A stretch of 64,000 nucleotides of DNA. Origin: Nocardioides gilvus. Lineage in GTDB: Bacteria > Actinomycetota > Actinomycetes > Propionibacteriales > Nocardioidaceae. A program made the translations under genes and the position numbers. The notes beneath the pieces are model-generated. The model made no database searches. It had not been told where the DNA came from and was given only the letters and a program-made list of their open reading frames with translations. Shown in pieces: positions 1 through 11,908 of this stretch (positions are counted from its first letter, which is position 1; each line of letters starts with the position of its first letter). Location of the stretch: positions 1 to 64,000 of the forward strand of contig NZ_QHKY01000004.1 in assembly GCF_003194605.1 (NCBI RefSeq), read 5' to 3'.

Positions 1-48
1 CAGTAATGCCCAGCCGACCGGTACTAATAGGCCGAGGGCTTGTCCCAA
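1..48 (+). rRNA. rrl: 23S rRNA, 3' end (partial)
   Basis: The first bases carry the conserved 3'-terminal 23S sequence (accggtactaataggccgag), after which similarity to rRNA fades. The exact 3' end is estimated. It is followed by about 190 bp of spacer and then the 5S gene, the usual order in an rRNA operon. The rest of the gene lies outside the window. Confidence 0.85.
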
Positions 49-241
49 CACCGTACAAAACACCTCAAAACATTGAGCATGAAGTACACAACAGCGCACG
101 CGTCCACTAACCAGTTCCCAGACAACACACCCGTGTTGGATCTGGACAGATGAACTGAATACACATGGCTTGGACATTCCAAGGACCGTGACCCCACGAG
201 AGATTCGTGGTGATGTCACAGGCCCGGGAGTGTTCGCAAGA

Positions 242-359
242 GTTACGGCGGCCATAGCGAAAGGGAAACACCCGGTCCCATCCCGAACCCGGAAGTTAAG
301 CCTTTCAGCGCCGATGGTACTGCGATGGAGACGTCGTGGGAGAGTAGGACGCCGCCGGA
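242..359 (+). rRNA. rrf: 5S rRNA
   Basis: This is a complete 5S rRNA of about 117 nt. It starts gttacggcggcc and ends gacgccgccggac, so the two ends pair as helix I. The conserved central block (cccgaacccggaagttaag) lies at about 284-302. It is the last gene of the rRNA operon and is followed directly by a strong terminator hairpin. The ends are accurate to within a base or two. Confidence 0.93.
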
Positions 360-369
360 CCTACTTTGA

Positions 370-410
370 AGAAGAGGCACCACAAACAGTGTGGTGCCTC
401 TTCTGCATTT
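370..410 (+). terminator. rRNA operon terminator
   Basis: Bases 371-384 (gaagaggcaccaca) pair perfectly with 390-403 across a 5-nt loop, followed by ttctgcattt. This 14-bp stem lies directly behind the 5S gene. It also faces the 3' end of the minus-strand DUF1015 gene, so it may work in both directions. Confidence 0.9.
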
Positions 411-461
411 CAGCCTGCACCGATTGACGCCGGTAGGAGACGGAACTACTCGCCAGTGTCG

Positions 462-1631
462 TCAGAGGACGACGTCGGGAGCCAAAGGAGTCATCAGCTC
501 TGAGTCGACCGAGCGCATGAGGACCCCGAGACTGGGCTTCGGCTGGAAGGACGTGGCCTTCTCGGGCAGCAGTCGGATGGCCCCCATGATGCGGTCCGGG
601 AGACCGTGGTCCGGGGCGGGCAGCAGAATCGACACCGAGTTCAGCCCGGCAGCCTTGATGGCGTCCTCGACCGAGTGGTGGTGCTGCACGGCGGGCTCCC
701 GCTCGAGCAGCGGGACCAAGGTGTGGTGCAGGTCCTCGACGGGGCTGCTGTGCCCCGGGAGCTCGCTGGTGTCGACACTCATCCACCGGTCGCCGTCCGT
801 GGCGATCCAGGTGGTGCCACCCAGGGCCTGGAGGGCAGCCTCAGCACGCGGGAACTGCGCGGTGGCGCCGGCAGCCTGGGCTGCGGCCGCCAGGGCGTCG
901 AGGCTGGTGCCCACGAACGTACGGTGGATGGCCCCCAGGAAGAACGGGGTGTCGTCCTGGTCGACCACCATGGTCAAGCCACGGTCCCAGGCAGTGCCGG
1001 GATGGCTCTCCTGGAGACGCAGGTAGGCCGCGTATCTGTGATGGCCGTCGGCGATCATGAAGGTGCTCGTCGCCAGTCCGGCCTCGATCGTGTCGAGATG
1101 CGCCGGAGTCGTGATCCGCCACAGCCGGTGGTGCTGGTCCGCGCGGTCCGTGAACTCGTGGTCGGGCACCTGGCGCATGATCTCGGCCTGGAGAGCCCGT
1201 ACGTCGGCCGGGCCGCGGTGGACCAGCAGGATGGGGGCGGGATTGAGCCCCATCTCGTGCATCCGATCGGCCAACTCATCAGCTTGCTCGGGGTGCACCG
1301 CCTCGTGCGGGAAGACGACTCTCTCCTCCGTCGTCGCAGCGCGTGAGGAGAGATCCATTCCGCCCACGAGTCCGCGGATCGTCATCCCGTGGACGGAGTA
1401 TTCGTGCAGGTACAACGCGGGCTCGCTGTCGAGCTGCACGTATCCCTCTGCCTGCCATTCGGCGAGCCGCCGGGCGACGTGGTGGTACGGCCGGGCAAAG
1501 GCTCGAGCGGTGGCCGGGTTGGCCACCTTCTGCGGGGACAACCGGACGCCACGGAACCGGCGCAGCCTGAAAGGGCGCGCTGGTGATGCCGGAACCTCGA
1601 CTGCCGGAGGTCCTTCGCCGTTGACGTGCAT
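462..1631 (-). CDS. DUF1015 family protein (SerK-like)
   Basis: A 389-residue protein of the DUF1015 family, normal for the family at about 400 residues. The diagnostic motif ADGHHRY is at residues 194-200 and VFPHE at 106-110. An archaeal member, SerK, is a free-serine kinase, and ParB-like nucleases share the fold; the role in actinobacteria is not established. The ATG at 1631 is preferred because a -10 hexamer (TACGAT) lies exactly 6 nt upstream, which fits leaderless initiation. The gene is divergent from the HAD phosphatase, with only 48 bp between the starts. Family assignment is firm; the biochemical role is open. Confidence 0.85.
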   Translation of the reverse strand: MHVNGEGPPAVEVPASPARPFRLRRFRGVRLSPQKVANPATARAFARPYHHVARRLAEWQAEGYVQLDSEPALYLHEYSVHGMTIRGLVGGMDLSSRAATTEERVVFPHEAVHPEQADELADRMHEMGLNPAPILLVHRGPADVRALQAEIMRQVPDHEFTDRADQHHRLWRITTPAHLDTIEAGLATSTFMIADGHHRYAAYLRLQESHPGTAWDRGLTMVVDQDDTPFFLGAIHRTFVGTSLDALAAAAQAAGATAQFPRAEAALQALGGTTWIATDGDRWMSVDTSELPGHSSPVEDLHHTLVPLLEREPAVQHHHSVEDAIKAAGLNSVSILLPAPDHGLPDRIMGAIRLLPEKATSFQPKPSLGVLMRSVDSELMTPLAPDVVL

Positions 1632-1637
1632 CGAAGC

Positions 1638-1643
1638 ATCGTA
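1638..1643 (-). promoter_or_regulatory. -10 element, leaderless start of the DUF1015 gene
   Basis: On the minus strand TACGAT is followed by 6 nt and then the ATG at 1631. The spacing places the transcription start at or next to the start codon. No -35 was convincing. Confidence 0.5.
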
Positions 1644-1679
1644 GGGTGCTGGCGAAGCAACCCTGCAAGGAGGACCACC

Positions 1680-2717
1680 GTGTTGCTGGAATCTCGTCGC
1701 CCCCTCGTCGAGGAGTTCGACCTCTTCATGGTCGACCTGGACGGAGTCGTCTACATCGGCGGGCGTGCGGTGGCCGGCGCCCCCGAGGCGCTGTCCCGGG
1801 TGCGTGCGGCCGGATCGAAGGTGGCGTTCGTGACCAACAACGCGTCGCGTACAGCGCAGACGGTGGCGACCCACCTGAACGAGCTCGGGGTCGAGGCCGC
1901 GGCCACCGACGTGGTCACCTCGTCGCAGGCTGCCGCAGGCCTGCTCGTACGCGAGTGGGGCGTGGGGGCCCGTGTGCTGATGCTGGGCGCCGAAGGGCTT
2001 CGGGAGGCGTTGGTGGCGGTTGGTCTGGACCCGGTGCTGGACGTGACCCGTGACGACGTGGTGGCCGTGGTGACGGGGTTCGGTCCCGATGTGCTGTGGC
2101 GAGACGTGATGCGGGTGGCGGTGCGTATCCGCCAGGGTCTGCCGTGGGTGGCCACCAACACCGACATGTCCTTTCCCACGGACTACGGCCAGGCCCCCGG
2201 ACACGGGGTCCAGGTGGAGATGTTGAGTCAGTTCTCCGGAGTCACTCCGCAGGTGGGGGGCAAACCCTCACGGCCGCTGCTCGACGAGACGATGGCTCGC
2301 GCCGGGACCACGTCGGCAGTGATGGTGGGCGACCGCCTGGACACCGACATGGAGGGTGCCCACAACGTCGGAGTGCCCTCCCTGCTCGTGCTCACCGGTG
2401 TCACCGGTCTGGCGGAACTCGTCGCGGCGACACCGCAGGAACGTCCCTCGTACATCGCAAGCACCCTCCAGGGGATCTTCGAACCCCATCCGGTAGCCAC
2501 GACGCGCGTCACCCCCGGCCTCGTCACTGCTGCGTTGGACGGGTGGGAGGTCACGGTGACGGCCGATGGGCACCTGTCGGTCCGTGGCGGCGGAGACGGC
2601 GATGACTGGTGGCGCGCCGTGGCGAGCGCCGCCTGGCGTCACCAGGACGAGGGCAGGGGAGTGGTACTCACAGGCAGCGTCGTGCCGCCGAGCGAACCAG
2701 TCGCCCGAGACGGGTAA
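1680..2717 (+). CDS. HAD-IIA family phosphatase (NagD-like)
   Basis: A haloacid dehalogenase superfamily hydrolase, subfamily IIA (NagD/4-nitrophenylphosphatase type), 345 residues. Visible motifs are the nucleophile loop DLDG at about residues 19-22, VTNNAS near 54, and VGDRLDTDMEGA near 215-227, the Mg-binding motif IV. Such enzymes dephosphorylate small sugar phosphates or nucleotides; the substrate cannot be read here. GTG at 1680 is chosen because AAGGAGGA lies 7-8 nt upstream; an in-frame start at 1626 has no such site. The last ~60 residues extend beyond the core HAD fold and are rich in W, D and G. It heads the run leading to tlyA. Confidence 0.88.
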   Translation: MLLESRRPLVEEFDLFMVDLDGVVYIGGRAVAGAPEALSRVRAAGSKVAFVTNNASRTAQTVATHLNELGVEAAATDVVTSSQAAAGLLVREWGVGARVLMLGAEGLREALVAVGLDPVLDVTRDDVVAVVTGFGPDVLWRDVMRVAVRIRQGLPWVATNTDMSFPTDYGQAPGHGVQVEMLSQFSGVTPQVGGKPSRPLLDETMARAGTTSAVMVGDRLDTDMEGAHNVGVPSLLVLTGVTGLAELVAATPQERPSYIASTLQGIFEPHPVATTRVTPGLVTAALDGWEVTVTADGHLSVRGGGDGDDWWRAVASAAWRHQDEGRGVVLTGSVVPPSEPVARDG

Positions 2718-2720
2718 TCT
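2715..2720 (+). promoter_or_regulatory. -10 element, leaderless start at 2727
   Basis: TAATCT is followed by 6 nt (cgacgc) and then the ATG at 2727, the spacing typical of leaderless actinobacterial mRNAs. It may give the small gene, tlyA, nadK and recN a promoter independent of the HAD gene. Confidence 0.5.
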
Positions 2721-2726
2721 CGACGC

Positions 2727-2987
2727 ATGAGCGAATCGTCCCGGTCGGCAGATGAGCGCCCAGTGTCCATCGAGGTCGACGACGAGGCCTCGGCGGCCGT
2801 CGATCGTGGCGCTGCGTCCGAGCGGACTGGACTGCCCGAGGTCGACCGTGTGCTGGCGGAGATCGAGTCGGTGGGGGAGTTGCCGGTCGCCGATCGGGTC
2901 GAGGTGTTCGAGCGGGCGCACGAACGCCTGCGGCGCGCGCTCGACGCCGATCCCACGGCCGGGATCGCCGAGGCGGTGAAGGAGTAG
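2727..2987 (+). CDS. Small conserved hypothetical protein upstream of tlyA
   Basis: An 86-residue acidic protein with no cysteine, signal peptide or membrane segment. Residues 36-75 read as one or two amphipathic helices (LPEVDRVLAEIESV ... FERAHERLRRAL). It lies between the HAD phosphatase and tlyA, and its TAG overlaps the GTG of tlyA, so the two are co-translated. A short acidic gene in this place is usual in related actinobacteria; I recall no function. The start is supported by a -10 hexamer 6 nt upstream. Confidence 0.75.
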   Translation: MSESSRSADERPVSIEVDDEASAAVDRGAASERTGLPEVDRVLAEIESVGELPVADRVEVFERAHERLRRALDADPTAGIAEAVKE

Positions 2988-3826
2988 TGCCGCCACGCCG
3001 CCTCAGACTCGACCAGGAACTCGTACGTCGTGGTCTGGCCCGCTCCCGGGAGCACGCCAGCACTCTGATCGCCGAAGGTCGGGTCAAGGTGGCGGGCGCG
3101 GTGGCCACCAAGCCCGCCACGGGTGTGACCACGGACGTTGCCCTCGTCGTCTCCGAGGACCCTGACCGACCGGACTTCGCCTCCCGGGGTGGCCACAAGC
3201 TGGTGGGCGCCCTGACGGCCTTCGAGGAGCACGGCCTCACTGTCGAGGGGAAGCGTTGTCTGGACGCCGGGGCTTCGACAGGCGGATTCACCGACGTGCT
3301 GCTGCAGCGAGGTGCCAGGCAGGTGCTGGCCGTCGACGTCGGGTACGGACAGCTCGTGTGGCGGCTGCAGCAGGACGAGCGCGTGGTGGTGCACGACCGT
3401 ACGAACATCCGCGACCTCGACCTGGACCTGGTCGCAGGTCCGGTCGACCTGGTGGTCGGGGACCTCTCGTTCATCTCCCTGCGGCTGGTCCTGGACGCAC
3501 TCCTCGCGGTGACGGCTCCCGACGGAGAGCTCGCTCTGATGGTCAAGCCACAGTTCGAGGTCGGCAAGGACCGGGTGGGCAAGGGCGGGGTCGTCCGCGA
3601 CCTCGGGCTGCGTACCGAAGCAGTGGCCGCCGTGGCGACGGCGGCAGCGCAACGGGGCTGGGGAGCGGTGGCGGTGGCAACGAGTCCCCTGCCCGGCCCT
3701 TCGGGCAACGTCGAGTTCTTCCTGCTGCTGCGCCGAGGTGAGGCAGCGATCGGCGAGGAGGACATCCGCGCCGAGGTGGAACGTTCCGCATCTCTCGGGG
3801 TTCCCAGTGAGAGGGTTGCTCCGTGA
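2987..3826 (+). CDS. tlyA: TlyA family rRNA (cytidine-2'-O)-methyltransferase
   Basis: A 279-residue TlyA. In mycobacteria this enzyme 2'-O-methylates C1409 of 16S and C1920 of 23S rRNA with SAM, which affects capreomycin sensitivity. Residues 1-60 form the S4-type RNA-binding domain (LDQELVRRGLARSREHA). The Rossmann methyltransferase domain follows, with FASRGGHKL at ~65-73, the SAM loop DAGASTGGFTDVLL near 92-105, and VKPQFE near 186. The length is normal. Its GTG overlaps the stop of the small upstream gene, and its TGA overlaps the GTG of nadK. Confidence 0.95.
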   Translation: MPPRRLRLDQELVRRGLARSREHASTLIAEGRVKVAGAVATKPATGVTTDVALVVSEDPDRPDFASRGGHKLVGALTAFEEHGLTVEGKRCLDAGASTGGFTDVLLQRGARQVLAVDVGYGQLVWRLQQDERVVVHDRTNIRDLDLDLVAGPVDLVVGDLSFISLRLVLDALLAVTAPDGELALMVKPQFEVGKDRVGKGGVVRDLGLRTEAVAAVATAAAQRGWGAVAVATSPLPGPSGNVEFFLLLRRGEAAIGEEDIRAEVERSASLGVPSERVAP

Positions 3827-4839
3827 CCTCCGAACCGCTTGCCGTCCGTCGTGTCCTCCTGCTGGTGCACACCGGACGTGAGGCAGCCATCGCCGTCGGC
3901 CGCTCCTTCGTGGCGGCGCTGACCGGGCACGGCATGGTGGTTCGTCTGGTCGACAAGCAGGCTGAGGAGCTGGGGCTCGACCTCGCCGAGCTCGGGCCCG
4001 CCATCGAGGTGGTCCCCGAGGGGGAGGACGTGGGCGACGACTGCGAGGTGGCCCTGGTCCTGGGCGGCGACGGCACCATCCTCCGGGCCGCCGAGTACAC
4101 CCACCGCAGCGGGACTCCGCTGCTCGGGATGAACATGGGTCATGTCGGCTTCCTCGCCGAGGCCGAGGTCGAGGACGTCGAGACGACCATCGATGCGCTC
4201 GTGCACCGCCGCTACACGACCGAGGACCGGCTCACTCTCGATGTCGCGGTCTACCAGGGCGAGGAACTCGTCGCCCGGACCTTCGCCCTCAACGAGGCCA
4301 GCGTCGAGAAGGGGTCGCGTGAGCGGATGCTCGAGGTGGTCGTCGGAATCGACGGGCGGCCCTTGTCCCGCTGGGGCTGCGACGGAGTCGTCTGCGCCAC
4401 TCCCACGGGCTCCACGGCCTACAACTTCAGTGCCGGCGGTCCGGTGGTCTGGCCCGGCGTCGAGGCGTTGCTCATGGTCCCGATCAGCGCGCACGCCCTC
4501 TTCGCCCGTCCCCTGGTGGTGGCACCTACCTCGGTGATGGCGATCGAGGTGCTCGCCGGCAACCAGGGGGCCGGGGTGTTGTGGTGCGACGGACGACGCA
4601 CGGTCGACCTGCCTCCCGGCGCGCGCATCGTGGTGAGTCGTGGACACCGGCCGGTCAGGTTGGTGCGCCTGCACGAGGCGCCGTTCACGGACCGCCTGGT
4701 GGCCAAGTTCGGCCTGTCGGTGGTGGGCTGGCGTGGTTCGGCCGAACGACGGCTGCGCTCGGACAATGAGCTGGTCTCGCTCGATCATTCGCCCCCGAGC
4801 AGTGCGGTCGCGACGACGACGGAGGACTCCGGTGTTTGA
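3823..4839 (+). CDS. nadK: NAD kinase
   Basis: ATP- or polyphosphate-dependent NAD kinase, 338 residues, cytosolic; it makes NADP from NAD. The catalytic GGDGTILRAA motif is at about residues 86-95, NEASVEKG near 158-165, and the substrate loop TPTGSTAYNFSAGGP near 191-205. GTG at 3823 overlaps the tlyA stop (GTGA), and the stop overlaps the recN GTG. The C-terminus carries ~30 low-complexity residues beyond the usual core. Confidence 0.96.
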   Translation: MTSEPLAVRRVLLLVHTGREAAIAVGRSFVAALTGHGMVVRLVDKQAEELGLDLAELGPAIEVVPEGEDVGDDCEVALVLGGDGTILRAAEYTHRSGTPLLGMNMGHVGFLAEAEVEDVETTIDALVHRRYTTEDRLTLDVAVYQGEELVARTFALNEASVEKGSRERMLEVVVGIDGRPLSRWGCDGVVCATPTGSTAYNFSAGGPVVWPGVEALLMVPISAHALFARPLVVAPTSVMAIEVLAGNQGAGVLWCDGRRTVDLPPGARIVVSRGHRPVRLVRLHEAPFTDRLVAKFGLSVVGWRGSAERRLRSDNELVSLDHSPPSSAVATTTEDSGV

Positions 4840-6580
4840 GGAGATCAGGATCAGTTCGCTGGGCGTGATCGACTCCTCCACCCTGGAGTTGGGCCCCGGA
4901 CTCACCGTCATCACCGGTGAGACCGGCGCCGGCAAGACGATGGTGGTCACCGCACTCGGGCTCCTCCTGGGCGGGCGGGCGGACAGTGGCGCGGTGCGTC
5001 GCGGGGCGTCCTCGGCCCGGGTCGAGGGCGTCGTGGTCACCGAGGGCCTCGAGCGCTTCGTCGACGAGGTCAACGAGCACGGCGGCGAGGTCGAGGAGGG
5101 GCGAGTTGTCCTCGCCCGCAACATCTCCGCCGAAGGACGCTCCCGGGCCTGGGTCGGCGGCGCCGGCGTGCCCGCGACCAAACTGGCTCAGATCGCCGAG
5201 CCACTCGTGGCGGTGCACGGTCAGTCCGACCAGCACCGTCTGCTGAAGGCCTCGGCGCAGCGGGGAGCCCTGGACCGCTACGCGGGGACGGAGGTCGAAA
5301 CCGCACTGGCGGCCTACCGCGTTGCCTGGCGGCGTCTGACGGCGGTGGAGTCCGAGCTGCACGAGGTGGTCACGAGCGCGCGGGAGCGGGCACGCGAAGC
5401 TGATCAACTGCGGTTCGCCCTGGAGGAGATCGAGAAGGTCTCCCCGGAGCCGGGTGAGGACCTGGCGCTCGCTGCCGAGGAGACACGGCTCGGCTTCGCC
5501 GACACCCTGCGCGTGGCGGCGGAGACCGCCCGGGAGGCGCTCTCCTCGGACCAGGGCACGCCCGACGCGCTGGGAGCCGGTGCTGCGGCCCGAGCCGCCC
5601 TGGACGGCGTACGCGACCACGACCCGGAGGCGGCGGGGCTGGCTGACCGTCTGGCCGAACTGACCTACCTGCTCTCCGACCTCGCGGCCGACGTCGCGTC
5701 GTACGCCTCCTCGCTGGAGACCGACCCGGCCCGGCTCGCGTCGGTGAGCGAGCGGCGGTCCGACCTCATCGGCCTCACCCGGAAGTACGGCGAGACCATC
5801 GACGAGGTTCTCTCCTGGAGCCAGGAGGCGGCTCGTCGTCTCTTCGAGCTCGACGACACCGACGACCGGGTCAACGCGTTGCGTGAGGAGCGCGCGTCCT
5901 TGCGTGCGGAGTTGGCAGAGATCGGTGCTCAGCTCTCACGACTTCGCACCGATGCTGCGGTGCGCCTCGGTGCCGAGGTCAGCGATGAGCTGACGCTCCT
6001 GGCGATGCCGCACGCGCGGCTCGAGGCCGTCGTGTCCCAGACCGAGGCGAGTCCCGGCGAGGGGGGGACGGACACCAAGACCCTCGAGGTCGACGGCAGG
6101 CACCTTCGGTGCACGGCCACGGGGCTCGACGAGGTCGAGTTCCTTCTGGCCGCCAATGCCGGAATGAACCCGCGACCTCTGGACAAGGGTGCCTCGGGCG
6201 GTGAGCTCTCCCGAGTCATGCTGGCTGTCGAGGTCGTGCTGGCCGCCACCACGACCGTGCCGACCTTCGTCTTCGACGAGGTCGACGCGGGGGTCGGGGG
6301 CAAGGCGGCGATCGAGATCGGCCGGCGCCTCGCCAAGTTGGCCCGCACCTCGCAGGTCCTCGTGGTCACCCACCTGCCACAGGTCGCAGCGTTCGCCGAC
6401 CGACACATCGTCGTGGCCAAGGCGAGTGACGGCACCGTGACCACTTCCGGGTTGCACACCTTGGCGGAGGACGAGCGGGAGCGCGAGCTCTCCCGGATGC
6501 TCGCAGGGCTGGACGACTCGGACACGGCGTTGGCCCATGCCCGCGAATTGATCGAGACCGCGCGGACCGCGACTCGCTGA
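4832..6580 (+). CDS. recN: DNA repair protein RecN
   Basis: SMC-like ATPase that acts in double-strand break repair, 582 residues. Walker A GETGAGKT is at residues 29-36. A long helical middle with the coiled-coil arms follows (about 150-400). The ABC-type signature SGGELSR lies near 455-461 and Walker B FVFDEVDAGVGG near 479-490. GTG at 4832 starts inside the last codons of nadK (8-bp overlap) and gives the canonical FEEIRISSLGVID N-terminus. A longer reading from 4640 would only translate nadK in another frame. The tlyA-nadK-recN order is classical for actinobacteria. Confidence 0.95.
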   Translation: MFEEIRISSLGVIDSSTLELGPGLTVITGETGAGKTMVVTALGLLLGGRADSGAVRRGASSARVEGVVVTEGLERFVDEVNEHGGEVEEGRVVLARNISAEGRSRAWVGGAGVPATKLAQIAEPLVAVHGQSDQHRLLKASAQRGALDRYAGTEVETALAAYRVAWRRLTAVESELHEVVTSARERAREADQLRFALEEIEKVSPEPGEDLALAAEETRLGFADTLRVAAETAREALSSDQGTPDALGAGAAARAALDGVRDHDPEAAGLADRLAELTYLLSDLAADVASYASSLETDPARLASVSERRSDLIGLTRKYGETIDEVLSWSQEAARRLFELDDTDDRVNALREERASLRAELAEIGAQLSRLRTDAAVRLGAEVSDELTLLAMPHARLEAVVSQTEASPGEGGTDTKTLEVDGRHLRCTATGLDEVEFLLAANAGMNPRPLDKGASGGELSRVMLAVEVVLAATTTVPTFVFDEVDAGVGGKAAIEIGRRLAKLARTSQVLVVTHLPQVAAFADRHIVVAKASDGTVTTSGLHTLAEDERERELSRMLAGLDDSDTALAHARELIETARTATR

Positions 6581-6632
6581 GGCGGAGAGCCTGCGCCGTT
6601 GGGCCGTTGCGGTTTGTCACCATGGACGAGCC

Positions 6633-7822
6633 ATGAAGTTTGCCTCCAGAACCCGTCCCTCGTCCGATCTGCCCGGAGTCCTCGGGACCGCCCGGGTCGA
6701 TCGGCGCATCCGTGCCCTGCTCCCTCGCCTGCGCGAGGGGGACGTGGCGGTCATCGACCACCTCGACCTCGACCGCGCCACCGCGCAGGCATTGGTGGAC
6801 GCGGGGGTGAGAGCGGTGCTCAACGCCTCCCCGATGAGTTCAGGGCGTTTCCCCAACCTCGGTCCCCAGGTGCTGGCGGACGCCGGCGTGGTGATGGTCG
6901 ACCGTCTCGGCCCTGATCTCTTCGACGCGGTGCGCGAGGGTGAGTCCCTGCGCGTGGACGGAGGCACGATCCACGCTCCGCGGGAGCGAGTCCTGACCGG
7001 GGAGGTGCTCGACGCGGTCGGCGCCCGGCAACAGTCCGCGGACGCCCGAGTCGGTCTGGCGCACCAGCTCGACAGCTTCACCCACAACAGTTCTGAGTTC
7101 CTGCGACGTGAGCAGGATCTCCTGCTCCACGGGCAGGGAGTGCCGACCCCCGCCACCAAGATCGCTGATCGTCCAGTGGTCGTGGTGGCTCCCGGGCGTG
7201 ACCACGCGGAGGAGCTGAAGGCCATCCGCCGCTTCATCGTGGAGCAGGGCCCGGTCCTGATCGGAGTGGACCGGGGCGCGGACGCGCTCCGGGCGGCCGG
7301 CCACCGGCCTGACGTCATCGTCACCTCGGCCCGGGTCACCGATGAGGAGACACCGGACCCCAAGACCCTCAAGTCAGCCCGTGACGTGGTCCTGCGGGTG
7401 GATCGGGGTGCCTCACGCACCGTCGGCGAGCGGTTCACCACGTGGGGTGTGCAGCCCCTGCTCTTCGAGTCCAGCGCCACCACCGAGGACGCCGCCCTGC
7501 TCCTCGCGGACGCGGGGCAGGCCAGCGTCATCGTCGGAGTGGGCATGCACGCCACGCTGGACGAGTTCCTCGACCGGCAACGCTCCGGTCTCGCCAGCAC
7601 GTACCTGACCCGCCTCAAGGTCGGCCCGCGACTCGTCGACGCCACTGCCGTACGCACCGTCTACTCCGGTCGCGTACGTCCCCGGCACCTCCTCGCCGTC
7701 CTGCTGGCCGCGGGTGTCGCGCTCGCGGCGGCGATCGGCACCACCCCGGTGGGACAGGAGTGGGCCGACGCGTTGGCCACCCAGTCCTCCGACCTCATCG
7801 ACTACCTGCAGGGGATCTTCTC

Positions 7823-7826
<4 letters not shown>
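6633..7826 (+). CDS. steA: SteA-like septation protein
   Basis: A 397-residue protein matching actinobacterial SteA, a cytokinetic-ring component that works with SteB in corynebacteria. Most of it is a cytosolic region related to thiamin-pyrophosphokinase-like folds (VLIGVDRGADALRAAGHRPD near 209-228). A C-terminal membrane helix lies at about 351-370, followed by a short tail. It is followed by steB with a 4-bp GTGA overlap, as expected for partners. Start ATG 6633 gives a normal N-terminus. Confidence 0.85.
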
Positions 7827-10386
<2,560 letters not shown>

Positions 10387-10391
10387 GTCAC

Positions 10392-10982
10392 ATGCCTGAG
10401 GAGTTGGCGGACCGGCCGGAGTCCTGGCCGGTCCACAGCTCCCGGGACATCTATCGCGATGCCTGGGTGGTGGGCGTCCGCGAAGACGTGATCAGTGCGC
10501 CGGGCAAGCCTGAGCACACCTTCGCCCGGATCTCCGTGGAGCATCCCGGGGCAGTCATGGTGCTGGCGATCGACGACGACGAGAACGTCTTCCTCCTGCG
10601 CCAGTACCGGCACACCTCGGCGCACGTCTTCGTCGAGATCCCCGCTGGCATCCGCGACGCGGAGGGCGAGCCCGCCGTCGAGACCGCCAAGCGTGAGCTG
10701 CGCGAGGAGGCCGAGCTCTCCGCGAGCTCATGGACACCCCTCCTGAGCACCTTTCCCTCGGCGGGCATCACCGACGAGGTCCACGAGATCTTCCTGGCGA
10801 GGGGCCTGAGCTCGGCCCCCCGAGGGGATTTCGAGCTGGAGCACGAGGAAGCCGAGATGGAATCGCTCTGGGTGCCGTACGAAGAGCTCCTGGAGGCCGT
10901 CCTCGACGGACGCGTCAGGCAGGGCCCGCTGGTGCAGGCCGTGCTCGTCTACGACGTGCTGAAGCGGCGAGGGCGTCTGTGA
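10392..10982 (+). CDS. Nudix hydrolase, ADP-ribose pyrophosphatase-like
   Basis: A 196-residue Nudix protein of the ADP-ribose pyrophosphatase type, placed between pyrG and xerD as in many actinobacteria. The Nudix box begins at about residue 80 (GIRDAEGE) and continues to RELREEAEL near 95-103. The metal-binding REUxEE core is intact, but the usual Gly after it is Glu. Upstream, EIPAG fits the ADP-ribose branch. It likely hydrolyses ADP-ribose to AMP and ribose 5-phosphate. Its TGA overlaps the xerD GTG. Confidence 0.88.
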   Translation: MPEELADRPESWPVHSSRDIYRDAWVVGVREDVISAPGKPEHTFARISVEHPGAVMVLAIDDDENVFLLRQYRHTSAHVFVEIPAGIRDAEGEPAVETAKRELREEAELSASSWTPLLSTFPSAGITDEVHEIFLARGLSSAPRGDFELEHEEAEMESLWVPYEELLEAVLDGRVRQGPLVQAVLVYDVLKRRGRL

Positions 10983-11908
10983 GTGCCAGCGGCCTGGTCC
11001 GCGCGGTGCGCACCTACCTCGACCACCTCGGCGTCGAGCGCGGACTGGCCGTGAACACGTTGTCGTCGTACCGCCGCGACCTGCGGCGCTACGTCGACTT
11101 CCTCGCCAGCCGTGAGGTGCACGAGCTCGACCAGATCGACGAGGCGACGGTGGCCTCCTTCCTGGTGCACCTGCGCGAGGGTTCTGAGGAACACCCCGCG
11201 CTCAGCGCGACCTCGGCGGCGCGCACCGTGGTCGCCGTACGCGGCTTCCACAAGTTCGCGGTGCGTGACGGCCTCACCCAGGTCGACCCCGCCTCCGCCG
11301 TGCGTCCTCCGACTCCGGACAAGCGGCTGCCCAAGGCCCTTCCGCTCTCCGACGTGGAGGCCATCCTCGAGGCCGCCGGGGCTCCCGACACCGTGCTGGC
11401 GCTGCGGGACCGCGCGCTGCTGGAGGTGCTCTACGGGACCGGAGCCCGGATCTCCGAGGCGGTGGGTCTCGACATCGACGACATCGACCTCGTGGACCGC
11501 ACCGTGCTGCTGCGTGGCAAGGGCGACAAGGAGCGTCTGGTCCCCGTGGGGTCGTACGCCGTGGAGGCGGTGGAGGCCTATCTCAGGCGTGCCAGGCCCG
11601 AGCTGGTGTCGCGGGGCAAGGGGACGCCCGGGGTCTTCCTGAACGCCCGCGGCGGGCGTCTGTCGCGACAGAGCGCGTGGTCGGTGTTGGTGAAGACAGC
11701 AGACCGGGCCGGGGTGACACGCGACGTCTCCCCGCACACCCTGCGACACTCCTTCGCCACGCACCTGCTCGACGGCGGCGCGGACGTGCGCGTCGTGCAG
11801 GAATTGCTGGGGCACGCGTCGGTGACCACCACCCAGGTGTACACACTGGTGACCGTGGACAACTTGCGCGAGGTCTTTGCCACCGCCCATCCGCGGGCGC
11901 GCGGCTGA
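10979..11908 (+). CDS. xerD: Tyrosine recombinase XerD
   Basis: Site-specific recombinase that resolves chromosome dimers with XerC at dif, 309 residues. The SAM-like DNA-binding domain is at 1-105 and the catalytic domain at 120-300. Catalytic residues are visible: R157 (GTGARISE), K181 (RGKGDK), H253 and R256 (HTLRH), H279 (LLGHAS), and the nucleophile Y288 (QVYT). The GTG at 10979 overlaps the Nudix stop, which fixes the start; an in-frame ATG at 10730 lies inside the Nudix gene. The position before parA/scpAB and the length indicate a housekeeping XerD, not a phage integrase. Confidence 0.93.
   Translation: MSASGLVRAVRTYLDHLGVERGLAVNTLSSYRRDLRRYVDFLASREVHELDQIDEATVASFLVHLREGSEEHPALSATSAARTVVAVRGFHKFAVRDGLTQVDPASAVRPPTPDKRLPKALPLSDVEAILEAAGAPDTVLALRDRALLEVLYGTGARISEAVGLDIDDIDLVDRTVLLRGKGDKERLVPVGSYAVEAVEAYLRRARPELVSRGKGTPGVFLNARGGRLSRQSAWSVLVKTADRAGVTRDVSPHTLRHSFATHLLDGGADVRVVQELLGHASVTTTQVYTLVTVDNLREVFATAHPRARG

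Noticed and set aside
170-427. 85-residue frame over the 5S gene
   Set aside because: It lies on rRNA and its terminator.
2668-5181. Long minus-strand open frame of 837 residues opposite tlyA-nadK-recN
   Set aside because: High-GC shadow frame: low-complexity Arg/Pro/Ser composition and no motif, while the plus strand carries three certain genes.
10979-11908. XerD considered as a mobile-element integrase
   Set aside because: Gene order between a Nudix gene and parA-scpAB, the length and the overlaps fit the housekeeping recombinase.
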